Both the position numbers and the translations under genes were made by a program. Below the pieces are notes generated by a model. That model was not told where the DNA came from. It saw nothing but the letters and a program-made list of their open reading frames with translations, and did not search any database. 64,000 nt of DNA. It comes from Plasmopara viticola. Lineage: Eukaryota; Oomycota; Peronosporomycetes; Peronosporales; Peronosporaceae. The DNA is taken from positions 1-64,000 of the forward strand of contig MBPM02000165.1 in assembly GCA_001695595.3 (NCBI GenBank), written 5' to 3'. Shown here piece by piece: positions 1-11,346 of this stretch (within the stretch, counting starts at the first letter, position 1; the number at the start of each line of letters is the position of its first letter).

Positions 1-10
1 GTCTCTAAAT

Positions 11-82
11 GTCCCCGTGCCCAATGGATAAGGCATCCGCCTACGAAGCGGGAGATTGCGGGTTCGAGTCCCGTCGGAGACT
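11..82 (+). tRNA. tRNA-Arg (ACG), unit 1, 1-nt deletion
   Basis: One G of the GG at bases 9-10 is missing, shortening the A box and D stem, so function is doubtful. The spacer after it is type A but lacks two bases shortly after the terminator. Confidence 0.75.
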
Positions 83-383
83 GATTTTCATCCTCACATA
101 ACGTGCTGTCTTATTGCATTTTGCTAACAAGAACGACAAACTCGTGCGCAATTGTATTAGTCTCATGGCTTTAGCACGTAATCGACGTAAGCGATGCAAA
201 ACCAAAGCGAGAGTTCAGCCTCGTCGGTTGACTTTTAAAAGAGCCATTGTGAGGATACACGATTAAAGCTGCAAGGTCGTTTAAGACTATTGTATGGTTG
301 TTTTATGCTTCCAAAGTCCTCTTTACTTGTACTGATAATCTGGTTAAGGTCGTGACTTGAAAAGGAGACGTGGTCTTTAAAAT

Positions 384-456
384 GTCCCCGTGGCCCAATG
401 GATAAGGCATCCGCCTACGAAGCGGGGAATTGCGGGTTCGACTCCCGTCGGAGACT
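384..456 (+). tRNA. tRNA-Arg (ACG), unit 2, variant
   Basis: 373 nt after unit 1. Variable loop is GAATT instead of AGATT and the T loop carries C59 instead of G59; stems are unaffected. Type A spacer; a single base change there (cacacaacg) lengthens a basic open frame. Confidence 0.92.
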
Positions 457-758
457 GATTTTCATCCTAACACACAACGTGCTGTCTTATTGCATTTTGC
501 TAACAAGAACGACAAACTCATGCGCAATTGTATCAGTCTCATGGCTTTAGCACGTAATCGACGTAAGCGATGCAAAACCAAAGCGAGAGTTCAGCCTCGT
601 CGGTTGACTTTTAAAAGAGCCATTGTGAGGATACACGATTAAAGCTGCAAGGTCGTTTAAGACTATTGTATGGTTGTTTTATGCTTCCAAAGTCCTCTTT
701 ACTTGTACTGATAATCTGGTTAAGGTCGTGACTTGAAAAGGAGACGTGGTCTTTAAAC

Positions 759-831
759 GTCCCCGTGGCCCAATGGATAAGGCATCCGCCTACGAAGCGG
801 GAGATTGCGGGTTCGAGTCCCGTCGGAGACT
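759..831 (+). tRNA. tRNA-Arg (ACG), unit 3, reference description
   Basis: Consensus 73-nt gene, described here for all copies. Acceptor GTCCCCG pairs with CGGAGAC except for C4-A69. D arm GCC/GGC with G18, G19 and A20. Anticodon stem TCCGC/GCGGG, loop CTACGAA giving anticodon ACG (read as ICG after A34 deamination, decoding CGU, CGC and CGA). Five-base variable loop AGATT, T stem GCGGG/CCCGT, loop TTCGAGT. Base 73 is T and no CCA is encoded, so CCA would be added after transcription. No intron. Type A spacer follows. Confidence 0.96.
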
Positions 832-1134
832 GATTTTCATCCTAACACATAACGTGCTGTCTTATTGCATTTTGCTAACAAGAACGACAAACTCGTGCGC
901 AATTGTATTAGTCTCATGGCTTTAGCACGTAATCGACGTAAGCGATGCAAAACCAAAGCGAGAGTTCAGCCTCGTCGGTTGACTTTTAAAAGAGCCATTG
1001 TGAGGATACACGATTAAAGCTGCAAGGTCGTTTAAGACTATTGTATGGTTGTTTTATGCTTCCAAAGTCCTCTTTACTTGTACTGATAATCTGGTTAAGG
1101 TCGTGACTTGAAAAGGAGACGTGGTCTTTAAAAC

Positions 1135-1207
1135 GTCCCCGTGGCCCAATGGATAAGGCATCCGCCTACGAAGCGGGAGATTGCGGGTTCGACTCCCGTC
1201 GGAGACT
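1135..1207 (+). tRNA. tRNA-Arg (ACG), unit 4
   Basis: 376 nt after unit 3. T loop has C59, shared with unit 2. Type A spacer. Confidence 0.94.
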
Positions 1208-1508
1208 GATTTTCATCCTAACACATAACGTGCTGTCTTATTGCATTTTGCTAACAAGAACGACAAACTCGTGCGCAATTGTATTAGTCTCATGGCTTTA
1301 GCACGTAATCGACGTAAGCGATGCAAAACCAAAGCGAGAGTTCAGCCTCGTCGGTTGACTTTTAAAAGAGCCATTGTGAGGATACACGATTAAAGCTGCA
1401 AGGTCGTTTAAGACTATTGTATGGTTGTTTTATGCTTCCAAAGTCCTCTTTACTTGTACTGATAATCTGGTTAAGGTCGTGACTTGAAAAGGAGACGTGG
1501 TCTTAAAC

Positions 1509-1581
1509 GTCCCCGTGGCCCAATGGATAAGGCATCCGCCTACGAAGCGGGAGATTGCGGGTTCGAGTCCCGTCGGAGACT
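1509..1581 (+). tRNA. tRNA-Arg (ACG), unit 5
   Basis: 374 nt after unit 4; consensus gene. Type A spacer with one extra T before the T-tract. Confidence 0.95.
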
Positions 1582-1885
1582 GATTTTCATCCTAACACAT
1601 AACGTGCTGTCTTATTGCATTTTGCTAACAAGAACGACAAACTCGTGCGCAATTGTATTAGTCTCATGGCTTTAGCACGTAATCGACGTAAGCGATGCAA
1701 AACCAAAGCGAGAGTTCAGCCTCGTCGGTTGACTTTTAAAAGAGCCATTGTGAGGATACACGATTAAAGCTGCAAGGTCGTTTAAGACTATTGTATGGTT
1801 GTTTTATGCTTTCCAAAGTCCTCTTTACTTGTACTGATAATCTGGTTAAGGTCGTGACTTGAAAAGGAGACGTGGTCTTTAAAAC

Positions 1886-1958
1886 GTCCCCGTGGCCCAA
1901 TGGATAAGGCATCCGCCTACGAAGCGGGAGATTGCGGGTTCGAGTCCCGTCGGAGACT
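1886..1958 (+). tRNA. tRNA-Arg (ACG), unit 6
   Basis: 377 nt after unit 5; consensus gene. Type A spacer lacking one C before the T-tract. Confidence 0.95.
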
Positions 1959-2259
1959 GATTTTCATCCTAACACATAACGTGCTGTCTTATTGCATTTT
2001 GCTAACAAGAACGACAAACTCGTGCGCAATTGTATTAGTCTCATGGCTTTAGCACGTAATCGACGTAAGCGATGCAAAACCAAAGCGAGAGTTCAGCCTC
2101 GTCGGTTGACTTTTAAAAGAGCCATTGTGAGGATACACGATTAAAGCTGCAAGGTCGTTTAAGACTATTGTATGGTTGTTTTATGCTTCAAAGTCCTCTT
2201 TACTTGTACTGATAATCTGGTTAAGGTCGTGACTTGAAAAGGAGACGTGGTCTTTAAAC

Positions 2260-2332
2260 GTCCCCGTGGCCCAATGGATAAGGCATCCGCCTACGAAGCG
2301 GGAGATTGCGGGTTCGAGTCCCGTCGGAGACT
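2260..2332 (+). tRNA. tRNA-Arg (ACG), unit 7
   Basis: 374 nt after unit 6; consensus gene, type A spacer. Confidence 0.95.
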
Positions 2333-2635
2333 GATTTTCATCCTAACACATAACGTGCTGTCTTATTGCATTTTGCTAACAAGAACGACAAACTCGTGCG
2401 CAATTGTATTAGTCTCATGGCTTTAGCACGTAATCGACGTAAGCGATGCAAAACCAAAGCGAGAGTTCAGCCTCGTCGGTTGACTTTTAAAAGAGCCATT
2501 GTGAGGATACACGATTAAAGCTGCAAGGTCGTTTAAGACTATTGTATGGTTGTTTTATGCTTCCAAAGTCCTCTTTACTTGTACTGATAATCTGGTTAAG
2601 GTCGTGACTTGAAAAGGAGACGTGGTCTTTAAAAC

Positions 2636-2708
2636 GTCCCCGTGGCCCAATGGATAAGGCATCCGCCTACGAAGCGGGAGATTGCGGGTTCGAGTCCCGT
2701 CGGAGACT
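2636..2708 (+). tRNA. tRNA-Arg (ACG), unit 8
   Basis: 376 nt after unit 7; consensus gene, type A spacer. Confidence 0.95.
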
Positions 2709-3010
2709 GATTTTCATCCTAACACATAACGTGCTGTCTTATTGCATTTTGCTAACAAGAACGACAAACTCGTGCGCAATTGTATTAGTCTCATGGCTTT
2801 AGCACGTAATCGACGTAAGCGATGCAAAACCAAAGCGAGAGTTCAGCCTCGTCGGTTGACTTTTAAAAGAGCCATTGTGAGGATACACGATTAAAGCTGC
2901 AAGGTCGTTTAAGACTATTGTATGGTTGTTTTATGCTTCCAAAGTCCTCTTTACTTGTACTGATAATCTGGTTAAGGTCGTGACTTGAAAAGGAGACGTG
3001 GTCTTTAAAC

Positions 3011-3083
3011 GTCCCCGTGGCCCAATGGATAAGGCATCCGCCTACGAAGCGGGAGATTGCGGGTTCGAGTCCCGTCGGAGACT
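3011..3083 (+). tRNA. tRNA-Arg (ACG), unit 9
   Basis: 375 nt after unit 8; consensus gene, type A spacer. Confidence 0.95.
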
Positions 3084-3386
3084 GATTTTCATCCTAACAC
3101 ATAACGTGCTGTCTTATTGCATTTTGCTAACAAGAACGACAAACTCGTGCGCAATTGTATTAGTCTCATGGCTTTAGCACGTAATCGACGTAAGCGATGC
3201 AAAACCAAAGCGAGAGTTCAGCCTCGTCGGTTGACTTTTAAAAGAGCCATTGTGAGGATACACGATTAAAGCTGCAAGGTCGTTTAAGACTATTGTATGG
3301 TTGTTTTATGCTTCCAAAGTCCTCTTTACTTGTACTGATAATCTGGTTAAGGTCGTGACTTGAAAAGGAGACGTGGTCTTTAAAAC

Positions 3387-3459
3387 GTCCCCGTGGCCCA
3401 ATGGATAAGGCATCCGCCTACGAAGCGGGAGATTGCGGGTTCGAGTCCCGTCGGAGACT
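3387..3459 (+). tRNA. tRNA-Arg (ACG), unit 10
   Basis: 376 nt after unit 9; consensus gene, type A spacer. Confidence 0.95.
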
Positions 3460-3762
3460 GATTTTCATCCTAACACATAACGTGCTGTCTTATTGCATTT
3501 TGCTAACAAGAACGACAAACTCGTGCGCAATTGTATTAGTCTCATGGCTTTAGCACGTAATCGACGTAAGCGATGCAAAACCAAAGCGAGAGTTCAGCCT
3601 CGTCGGTTGACTTTTAAAAGAGCCATTGTGAGGATACACGATTAAAGCTGCAAGGTCGTTTAAGACTATTGTATGGTTGTTTTATGCTTCCAAAGTCCTC
3701 TTTACTTGTACTGATAATCTGGTTAAGGTCGTGACTTGAAAAGGAGACGTGGTCTTTAAAAC

Positions 3763-3835
3763 GTCCCCGTGGCCCAATGGATAAGGCATCCGCCTACGAA
3801 GCGGGAGATTGCGGGTTCGAGTCCCGTCGGAGACT
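3763..3835 (+). tRNA. tRNA-Arg (ACG), unit 11
   Basis: 376 nt after unit 10; consensus gene. Last unit of the pure type A block. Confidence 0.95.
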
Positions 3836-4138
3836 GATTTTCATCCTAACACATAACGTGCTGTCTTATTGCATTTTGCTAACAAGAACGACAAACTCGT
3901 GCGCAATTGTATTAGTCTCATGGCTTTAGCACGTAATCGACGTAAGCGATGCAAAACCAAAGCGAGAGTTCAGCCTCGTCGGTTGACTTTTAAAAGAGCC
4001 ATTGTGAGGATACACGATTAAAGCTGCAAGGTCGTTTAAGACTATTGTATGGTTGTTTTATGCTTCCAAAGTCCTCTTTACTTGTACTGATAATCTGGTT
4101 AAGGTCGTGACTTGAAAAGGAGACGTGGTCTTTAAAAC

Positions 4139-4211
4139 GTCCCCGTGGCCCAATGGATAAGGCATCCGCCTACGAAGCGGGAGATTGCGGGTTCGAGTCC
4201 CGTCGGAGACT
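4139..4211 (+). tRNA. tRNA-Arg (ACG), unit 12
   Basis: 376 nt after unit 11; consensus gene. First mosaic spacer: A except for the B marker gagacttc. Confidence 0.95.
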
Positions 4212-4513
4212 GATTTTCATCCTAACACATAACGTGCTGTCTTATTGCATTTTGCTAACAAGAACGACAAACTCGTGCGCAATTGTATTAGTCTCATGGC
4301 TTTAGCACGTAATCGACGTAAGCGATGCAAAACCAAAGCGAGACTTCAGCCTCGTCGGTTGACTTTTAAAAGAGCCATTGTGAGGATACACGATTAAAGC
4401 TGCAAGGTCGTTTAAGACTATTGTATGGTTGTTTTATGCTTCCAAAGTCCTCTTTACTTGTACTGATAATCTGGTTAAGGTCGTGACTTGAAAAGGAGAC
4501 GTGGTCTTTAAAC

Positions 4514-4586
4514 GTCCCCGTGGCCCAATGGATAAGGCATCCGCCTACGAAGCGGGAGATTGCGGGTTCGAGTCCCGTCGGAGACT
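4514..4586 (+). tRNA. tRNA-Arg (ACG), unit 13
   Basis: 375 nt after unit 12. Spacer A except for the B marker attgtaggg. Confidence 0.95.
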
Positions 4587-4889
4587 GATTTTCATCCTAA
4601 CACATAACGTGCTGTCTTATTGCATTTTGCTAACAAGAACGACAAACTCGTGCGCAATTGTATTAGTCTCATGGCTTTAGCACGTAATCGACGTAAGCGA
4701 TGCAAAACCAAAGCGAGAGTTCAGCCTCGTCGGTTGACTTTTAAAAGAGCCATTGTGAGGATACACGATTAAAGCTGCAAGGTCGTTTAAGACTATTGTA
4801 GGGTTGTTTTATGCTTCCAAAGTCCTCTTTACTTGTACTGATAATCTGGTTAAGGTCGTGACTTGAAAAGGAGACGTGGTCTTTAAAAC

Positions 4890-4962
4890 GTCCCCGTGGC
4901 CCAATGGATAAGGCATCCGCCTACGAAGCGGGAGATTGCGGGTTCGAGTCCCGTCGGAGACT
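4890..4962 (+). tRNA. tRNA-Arg (ACG), unit 14
   Basis: 376 nt after unit 13. Spacer mixes A (aagcgatgc) with B markers and a form C T-tract; two bases are lost at ctcatgattt. Confidence 0.95.
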
Positions 4963-5263
4963 GATTTTCATCCTAACACATAACGTGCTGTCTTATTGCA
5001 TTTTGCTAACAAGAACGACAAACTCGTGCGCAATTGTATTAGTCTCATGATTTAGCACGTAATCGACGTAAGCGATGCAAAACCAAAGCGAGACTTCAGC
5101 CTCGTCGGTTGACTTTTAAAAGAGCCATTGTGAGGATACACGATTAAAGCTGCAAGGTCGTTTAAGACTATTGTAGGGTTGTTTTATGCTTTCGAACTCC
5201 TCTTTTCTTGTACTGATAATCTGGTTAAGGTAGTGACTTGAAAAGAAAACGCGGTCTCTAAAC

Positions 5264-5336
5264 GTCCCCGTGGCCCAATGGATAAGGCATCCGCCTACGA
5301 AGCGGGAGATTGCGGGTTCGAGTCCCGTCGGAGACT
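5264..5336 (+). tRNA. tRNA-Arg (ACG), unit 15
   Basis: 374 nt after unit 14. Spacer A at the first three markers, B at gagacttc and attgtaggg, A afterwards. Confidence 0.95.
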
Positions 5337-5639
5337 GATTTTCATCCTAACACATAACGTGCTGTCTTATTGCATTTTGCTAACAAGAACGACAAACTCG
5401 TGCGCAATTGTATTAGTCTCATGGCTTTAGCACGTAATCGACGTAAGCGATGCAAAACCAAAGCGAGACTTCAGCCTCGTCGGTTGACTTTTAAAAGAGC
5501 CATTGTGAGGATACACGATTAAAGCTGCAAGGTCGTTTAAGACTATTGTAGGGTTGTTTTATGCTTCCAAAGTCCTCTTTACTTGTACTGATAATCTGGT
5601 TAAGGTCGTGACTTGAAAAGGAGACGTGGTCTTTAAAAC

Positions 5640-5712
5640 GTCCCCGTGGCCCAATGGATAAGGCATCCGCCTACGAAGCGGGAGATTGCGGGTTCGAGTC
5701 CCGTCGGAGACT
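5640..5712 (+). tRNA. tRNA-Arg (ACG), unit 16
   Basis: 376 nt after unit 15; same mosaic spacer as unit 15. Confidence 0.95.
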
Positions 5713-6015
5713 GATTTTCATCCTAACACATAACGTGCTGTCTTATTGCATTTTGCTAACAAGAACGACAAACTCGTGCGCAATTGTATTAGTCTCATGG
5801 CTTTAGCACGTAATCGACGTAAGCGATGCAAAACCAAAGCGAGACTTCAGCCTCGTCGGTTGACTTTTAAAAGAGCCATTGTGAGGATACACGATTAAAG
5901 CTGCAAGGTCGTTTAAGACTATTGTAGGGTTGTTTTATGCTTCCAAAGTCCTCTTTACTTGTACTGATAATCTGGTTAAGGTCGTGACTTGAAAAGGAGA
6001 CGTGGTCTTTAAAAC

Positions 6016-6088
6016 GTCCCCGTGGCCCAATGGATAAGGCATCCGCCTACGAAGCGGGAGATTGCGGGTTCGAGTCCCGTCGGAGACT
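6016..6088 (+). tRNA. tRNA-Arg (ACG), unit 17
   Basis: 376 nt after unit 16; same mosaic spacer as units 15-16. Confidence 0.95.
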
Positions 6089-6391
6089 GATTTTCATCCT
6101 AACACATAACGTGCTGTCTTATTGCATTTTGCTAACAAGAACGACAAACTCGTGCGCAATTGTATTAGTCTCATGGCTTTAGCACGTAATCGACGTAAGC
6201 GATGCAAAACCAAAGCGAGACTTCAGCCTCGTCGGTTGACTTTTAAAAGAGCCATTGTGAGGATACACGATTAAAGCTGCAAGGTCGTTTAAGACTATTG
6301 TAGGGTTGTTTTATGCTTCCAAAGTCCTCTTTACTTGTACTGATAATCTGGTTAAGGTCGTGACTTGAAAAGGAGACGTGGTCTTTAAAAC

Positions 6392-6464
6392 GTCCCCGTG
6401 GCCCAATGGATAAGGCATCCGCCTACGAAGCGGGAGATTGCGGGTTCGAGTCCCGTCGGAGACT
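6392..6464 (+). tRNA. tRNA-Arg (ACG), unit 18
   Basis: 376 nt after unit 17. Spacer is B in its first half and A from attgtatgg onward. Confidence 0.95.
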
Positions 6465-6767
6465 GATTTTCATCCTAACACATAACGTGCTGTCTTATTG
6501 CATTTTGCTAACAAGAACGACAAACTCGTGCGCAATTGTATTAGTCCCATGGCTATAGCACGTAATCGACGTAAACGTTGCAAAACCAAAGCGAGACTTC
6601 AGCCTCGTCGGTTGACTTTTAAAAGAGCCATTGTGAGGATACACGATTAAAGCTGCAAGGTCGTTTAAGACTATTGTATGGTTGTTTTATGCTTCCAAAG
6701 TCCTCTTTACTTGTACTGATAATCTGGTTAAGGTCGTGACTTGAAAAGGAGACGTGGTCTTTAAAAC

Positions 6768-6840
6768 GTCCCCGTGGCCCAATGGATAAGGCATCCGCCT
6801 ACGAAGCGGGAGATTGCGGGTTCGAGTCCCGTCGGAGACT
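6768..6840 (+). tRNA. tRNA-Arg (ACG), unit 19
   Basis: 376 nt after unit 18. Spacer starts A (tctcatgg), is B through attgtaggg, then A. Confidence 0.95.
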
Positions 6841-7143
6841 GATTTTCATCCTAACACATAACGTGCTGTCTTATTGCATTTTGCTAACAAGAACGACAAA
6901 CTCGTGCGCAATTGTATTAGTCTCATGGCTATAGCACGTAATCGACGTAAACGTTGCAAAACCAAAGCGAGACTTCAGCCTCGTCGGTTGACTTTTAAAA
7001 GAGCCATTGTGAGGATACACGATTAAAGCTGCAAGGTCGTTTAAGACTATTGTAGGGTTGTTTTATGCTTCCAAAGTCCTCTTTACTTGTACTGATAATC
7101 TGGTTAAGGTCGTGACTTGAAAAGGAGACGTGGTCTTTAAAAC

Positions 7144-7216
7144 GTCCCCGTGGCCCAATGGATAAGGCATCCGCCTACGAAGCGGGAGATTGCGGGTTCG
7201 AGTCCCGTCGGAGACT
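7144..7216 (+). tRNA. tRNA-Arg (ACG), unit 20
   Basis: 376 nt after unit 19. Spacer B in the middle, A from attgtatgg onward. Confidence 0.95.
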
Positions 7217-7518
7217 GATTTTCATCCTAACACATAACGTGCTGTCTTATTGCATTTTGCTAACAAGAACGACAAACTCGTGCGCAATTGTATTAGTCTC
7301 ATGGCTATAGCACGTAATCGACGTAAACGTTGCAAAACCAAAGCGAGACTTCAGCCTCGTCGGTTGACTTTTAAAAGAGCCATTGTGAGGATACACGATT
7401 AAAGCTGCAAGGTCGTTTAAGACTATTGTATGGTTGTTTTATGCTTCCAAAGTCCTCTTTACTTGTACTGATAATCTGGTTAAGGTCGTGACTTGAAAAG
7501 GAGACGTGGTCTTTAAAC

Positions 7519-7591
7519 GTCCCCGTGGCCCAATGGATAAGGCATCCGCCTACGAAGCGGGAGATTGCGGGTTCGAGTCCCGTCGGAGACT
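7519..7591 (+). tRNA. tRNA-Arg (ACG), unit 21
   Basis: 375 nt after unit 20. Spacer B with form C T-tract and an unusual leader gtggactttcaaac for the next gene. Confidence 0.95.
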
Positions 7592-7894
7592 GATTTTCAT
7601 CCTAACACATAACGTGCTGTCTTATTGCATTTTGCTAACAAGAACGACAAACTCGTGCGCAATTGTATTAGTCCCATGGCTATAGCACGTAATCGACGTA
7701 AACGTTGCAAAACCAAAGCGAGACTTCAGCCTCGTCGGTTGACTTTTAAAAGAGCCATTGTGAGGATACACGATTAAAGCTGCAAGGTCGTTTAAGACTA
7801 TTGTAGGGTTGTTTTATGCTTTCGAACTCCTCTTTTCTTGTACTGATAATCTGGTTAAGGTAGTGACTTGAAAAGGAGACGTGGACTTTCAAAC

Positions 7895-7967
7895 GTCCCC
7901 GTGGCCCAATGGATAAGGCATCCGCCTACGAAGCGGGAGATTGCGGGTTCGAGTCCCGTCGGAGACT
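7895..7967 (+). tRNA. tRNA-Arg (ACG), unit 22
   Basis: 376 nt after unit 21. Spacer B with private changes (cacgaataa, ggctattgtagtg), form C T-tract, then A. Confidence 0.95.
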
Positions 7968-8270
7968 GATTTTCATCCTAACACATAACGTGCTGTCTTA
8001 TTGCATTTTGCTAACAAGAACGACAAACTCGTGCGCAATTGTATTAGTCCCATGGCTATAGCACGTAATCGACGTAAACGTTGCAAAACCAAAGCGAGAC
8101 TTCAGCCTCGTCGGTTGACTTTTAAAAGAGCCATTGTGAGGATACACGAATAAAGCTGCAAGGTCGTTTAAGGCTATTGTAGTGTTGTTTTATGCTTTCG
8201 AACTCCTCTTTTCTTGTACTGATAATCTGGTTAAGGTCGTGACTTGAAAAGGAGACGTGGTCTTTAAAAC

Positions 8271-8343
8271 GTCCCCGTGGCCCAATGGATAAGGCATCCG
8301 CCTACGAAGCGGGAGATTGCGGGTTCGAGTCCCGTCGGAGACT
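8271..8343 (+). tRNA. tRNA-Arg (ACG), unit 23
   Basis: 376 nt after unit 22. Spacer A except for aaacgttgc and gagacttc. Confidence 0.95.
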
Positions 8344-8646
8344 GATTTTCATCCTAACACATAACGTGCTGTCTTATTGCATTTTGCTAACAAGAACGAC
8401 AAACTCGTGCGCAATTGTATTAGTCTCATGGCTTTAGCACGTAATCGACGTAAACGTTGCAAAACCAAAGCGAGACTTCAGCCTCGTCGGTTGACTTTTA
8501 AAAGAGCCATTGTGAGGATACACGATTAAAGCTGCAAGGTCGTTTAAGACTATTGTATGGTTGTTTTATGCTTCCAAAGTCCTCTTTACTTGTACTGATA
8601 ATCTGGTTAAGGTCGTGACTTGAAAAGGAGACGTGGTCTTTAAAAC

Positions 8647-8719
8647 GTCCCCGTGGCCCAATGGATAAGGCATCCGCCTACGAAGCGGGAGATTGCGGGT
8701 TCGAGTCCCGTCGGAGACT
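8647..8719 (+). tRNA. tRNA-Arg (ACG), unit 24
   Basis: 376 nt after unit 23. Spacer nearly all B after tctcatgg; next leader is the gcggtctct form. Confidence 0.95.
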
Positions 8720-9021
8720 GATTTTCATCCTAACACATAACGTGCTGTCTTATTGCATTTTGCTAACAAGAACGACAAACTCGTGCGCAATTGTATTAGT
8801 CTCATGGCTATAGCACGTAATCGACGTAAACGTTGCAAAACCAAAGCGAGACTTCAGCCTCGTCGGTTGACTTTTAAAAGAGCCATTGTGAGGATACACG
8901 ATTAAAGCTGCAAGGTCGTTTAAGACTATTGTAGGGTTGTTTTATGCTTCCAAAGTCCTCTTTTCTTGTACTGATAATCTGGTTAAGGTAGTGACTTGAA
9001 AAGAAAACGCGGTCTCTAAAC

Positions 9022-9094
9022 GTCCCCGTGGCCCAATGGATAAGGCATCCGCCTACGAAGCGGGAGATTGCGGGTTCGAGTCCCGTCGGAGACT
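9022..9094 (+). tRNA. tRNA-Arg (ACG), unit 25
   Basis: 375 nt after unit 24. Fully type A spacer embedded in the mosaic zone. Confidence 0.95.
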
Positions 9095-9396
9095 GATTTT
9101 CATCCTAACACATAACGTGCTGTCTTATTGCATTTTGCTAACAAGAACGACAAACTCGTGCGCAATTGTATTAGTCTCATGGCTTTAGCACGTAATCGAC
9201 GTAAGCGATGCAAAACCAAAGCGAGAGTTCAGCCTCGTCGGTTGACTTTTAAAAGAGCCATTGTGAGGATACACGATTAAAGCTGCAAGGTCGTTTAAGA
9301 CTATTGTATGGTTGTTTTATGCTTCCAAAGTCCTCTTTACTTGTACTGATAATCTGGTTAAGGTCGTGACTTGAAAAGGAGACGTGGTCTTTAAAC

Positions 9397-9469
9397 GTCC
9401 CCGTGGCCCAATGGATAAGGCATCCGCCTACGAAGCGGGAGATTGCGGGTTCGAGTCCCGTCGGAGACT
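9397..9469 (+). tRNA. tRNA-Arg (ACG), unit 26
   Basis: 375 nt after unit 25. Fully B spacer with the short form tccatgg. Confidence 0.95.
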
Positions 9470-9770
9470 GATTTTCATCCTAACACATAACGTGCTGTCT
9501 TATTGCATTTTGCTAACAAGAACGACAAACTCGTGCGCAATTGTATTAGTCCATGGCTATAGCACGTAATCGACGTAAACGTTGCAAAACCAAAGCGAGA
9601 CTTCAGCCTCGTCGGTTGACTTTTAAAAGAGCCATTGTGAGGATACACGATTAAAGCTGCAAGGTCGTTTAAGACTATTGTAGGGTTGTTTTATGCTTCC
9701 AAAGTCCTCTTTTCTTGTACTGATAATCTGGTTAAGGTAGTGACTTGAAAAAGGAACGTGGTCTTAAAAC

Positions 9771-9843
9771 GTCCCCGTGGCCCAATGGATAAGGCATCCG
9801 CCTACGAAGCGGGAGATTGCGGGTTCGAGTCCCGTCGGAGACT
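9771..9843 (+). tRNA. tRNA-Arg (ACG), unit 27
   Basis: 374 nt after unit 26. Fully type A spacer again. Confidence 0.95.
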
Positions 9844-10146
9844 GATTTTCATCCTAACACATAACGTGCTGTCTTATTGCATTTTGCTAACAAGAACGAC
9901 AAACTCGTGCGCAATTGTATTAGTCTCATGGCTTTAGCACGTAATCGACGTAAGCGATGCAAAACCAAAGCGAGAGTTCAGCCTCGTCGGTTGACTTTTA
10001 AAAGAGCCATTGTGAGGATACACGATTAAAGCTGCAAGGTCGTTTAAGACTATTGTATGGTTGTTTTATGCTTCCAAAGTCCTCTTTACTTGTACTGATA
10101 ATCTGGTTAAGGTCGTGACTTGAAAAGGAGACGTGGTCTTTAAAAC

Positions 10147-10219
10147 GTCCCCGTGGCCCAATGGATAAGGCATCCGCCTACGAAGCGGGAGATTGCGGGT
10201 TCGAGTCCCGTCGGAGACT
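10147..10219 (+). tRNA. tRNA-Arg (ACG), unit 28
   Basis: 376 nt after unit 27. Spacer A except gagacttc. Confidence 0.95.
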
Positions 10220-10522
10220 GATTTTCATCCTAACACATAACGTGCTGTCTTATTGCATTTTGCTAACAAGAACGACAAACTCGTGCGCAATTGTATTAGT
10301 CTCATGGCTTTAGCACGTAATCGACGTAAGCGATGCAAAACCAAAGCGAGACTTCAGCCTCGTCGGTTGACTTTTAAAAGAGCCATTGTGAGGATACACG
10401 ATTAAAGCTGCAAGGTCGTTTAAGACTATTGTATGGTTGTTTTATGCTTCCAAAGTCCTCTTTACTTGTACTGATAATCTGGTTAAGGTCGTGACTTGAA
10501 AAGGAGACGTGGTCTTTAAAAC

Positions 10523-10595
10523 GTCCCCGTGGCCCAATGGATAAGGCATCCGCCTACGAAGCGGGAGATTGCGGGTTCGAGTCCCGTCGGAGACT
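10523..10595 (+). tRNA. tRNA-Arg (ACG), unit 29
   Basis: 376 nt after unit 28. Spacer has a one-base loss (catggcttagc) and mixes aaacgttgc/gagacttc with A. Confidence 0.95.
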
Positions 10596-10897
10596 GATTT
10601 TCATCCTAACACATAACGTGCTGTCTTATTGCATTTTGCTAACAAGAACGACAAACTCGTGCGCAATTGTATTAGTCTCATGGCTTAGCACGTAATCGAC
10701 GTAAACGTTGCAAAACCAAAGCGAGACTTCAGCCTCGTCGGTTGACTTTTAAAAGAGCCATTGTGAGGATACACGATTAAAGCTGCAAGGTCGTTTAAGA
10801 CTATTGTATGGTTGTTTTATGCTTCCAAAGTCCTCTTTACTTGTACTGATAATCTGGTTAAGGTCGTGACTTGAAAAGGAGACGTGGTCTTTAAAAC

Positions 10898-10970
10898 GTC
10901 CCCGTGGCCCAATGGATAAGGCATCCGCCTACGAAGCGGGAGATTGCGGGTTCGAGTCCCGTCGGAGACT
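10898..10970 (+). tRNA. tRNA-Arg (ACG), unit 30
   Basis: 375 nt after unit 29. Spacer B through attgtaggg, A afterwards. Confidence 0.95.
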
Positions 10971-11273
10971 GATTTTCATCCTAACACATAACGTGCTGTC
11001 TTATTGCATTTTGCTAACAAGAACGACAAACTCGTGCGCAATTGTATTAGTCCCATGGCTATAGCACGTAATCGACGTAAACGTTGCAAAACCAAAGCGA
11101 GACTTCAGCCTCGTCGGTTGACTTTTAAAAGAGCCATTGTGAGGATACACGATTAAAGCTGCAAGGTCGTTTAAGACTATTGTAGGGTTGTTTTATGCTT
11201 CCAAAGTCCTCTTTACTTGTACTGATAATCTGGTTAAGGTCGTGACTTGAAAAGGAGACGTGGTCTTTAAAAC

Positions 11274-11346
11274 GTCCCCGTGGCCCAATGGATAAGGCAT
11301 CCGCCTACGAAGCGGGAGATTGCGGGTTCGAGTCCCGTCGGAGACT
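11274..11346 (+). tRNA. tRNA-Arg (ACG), unit 31
   Basis: 376 nt after unit 30. Spacer has a recombinant aaacgatgc marker, otherwise mixed with an A end. Confidence 0.95.

Noticed and set aside
430..642. A 70-codon basic open frame in unit 2
   Set aside because: It starts at a TTG within the tRNA and exists only because one base change removes a stop in this unit. The conserved part is covered by the 33-codon finding.
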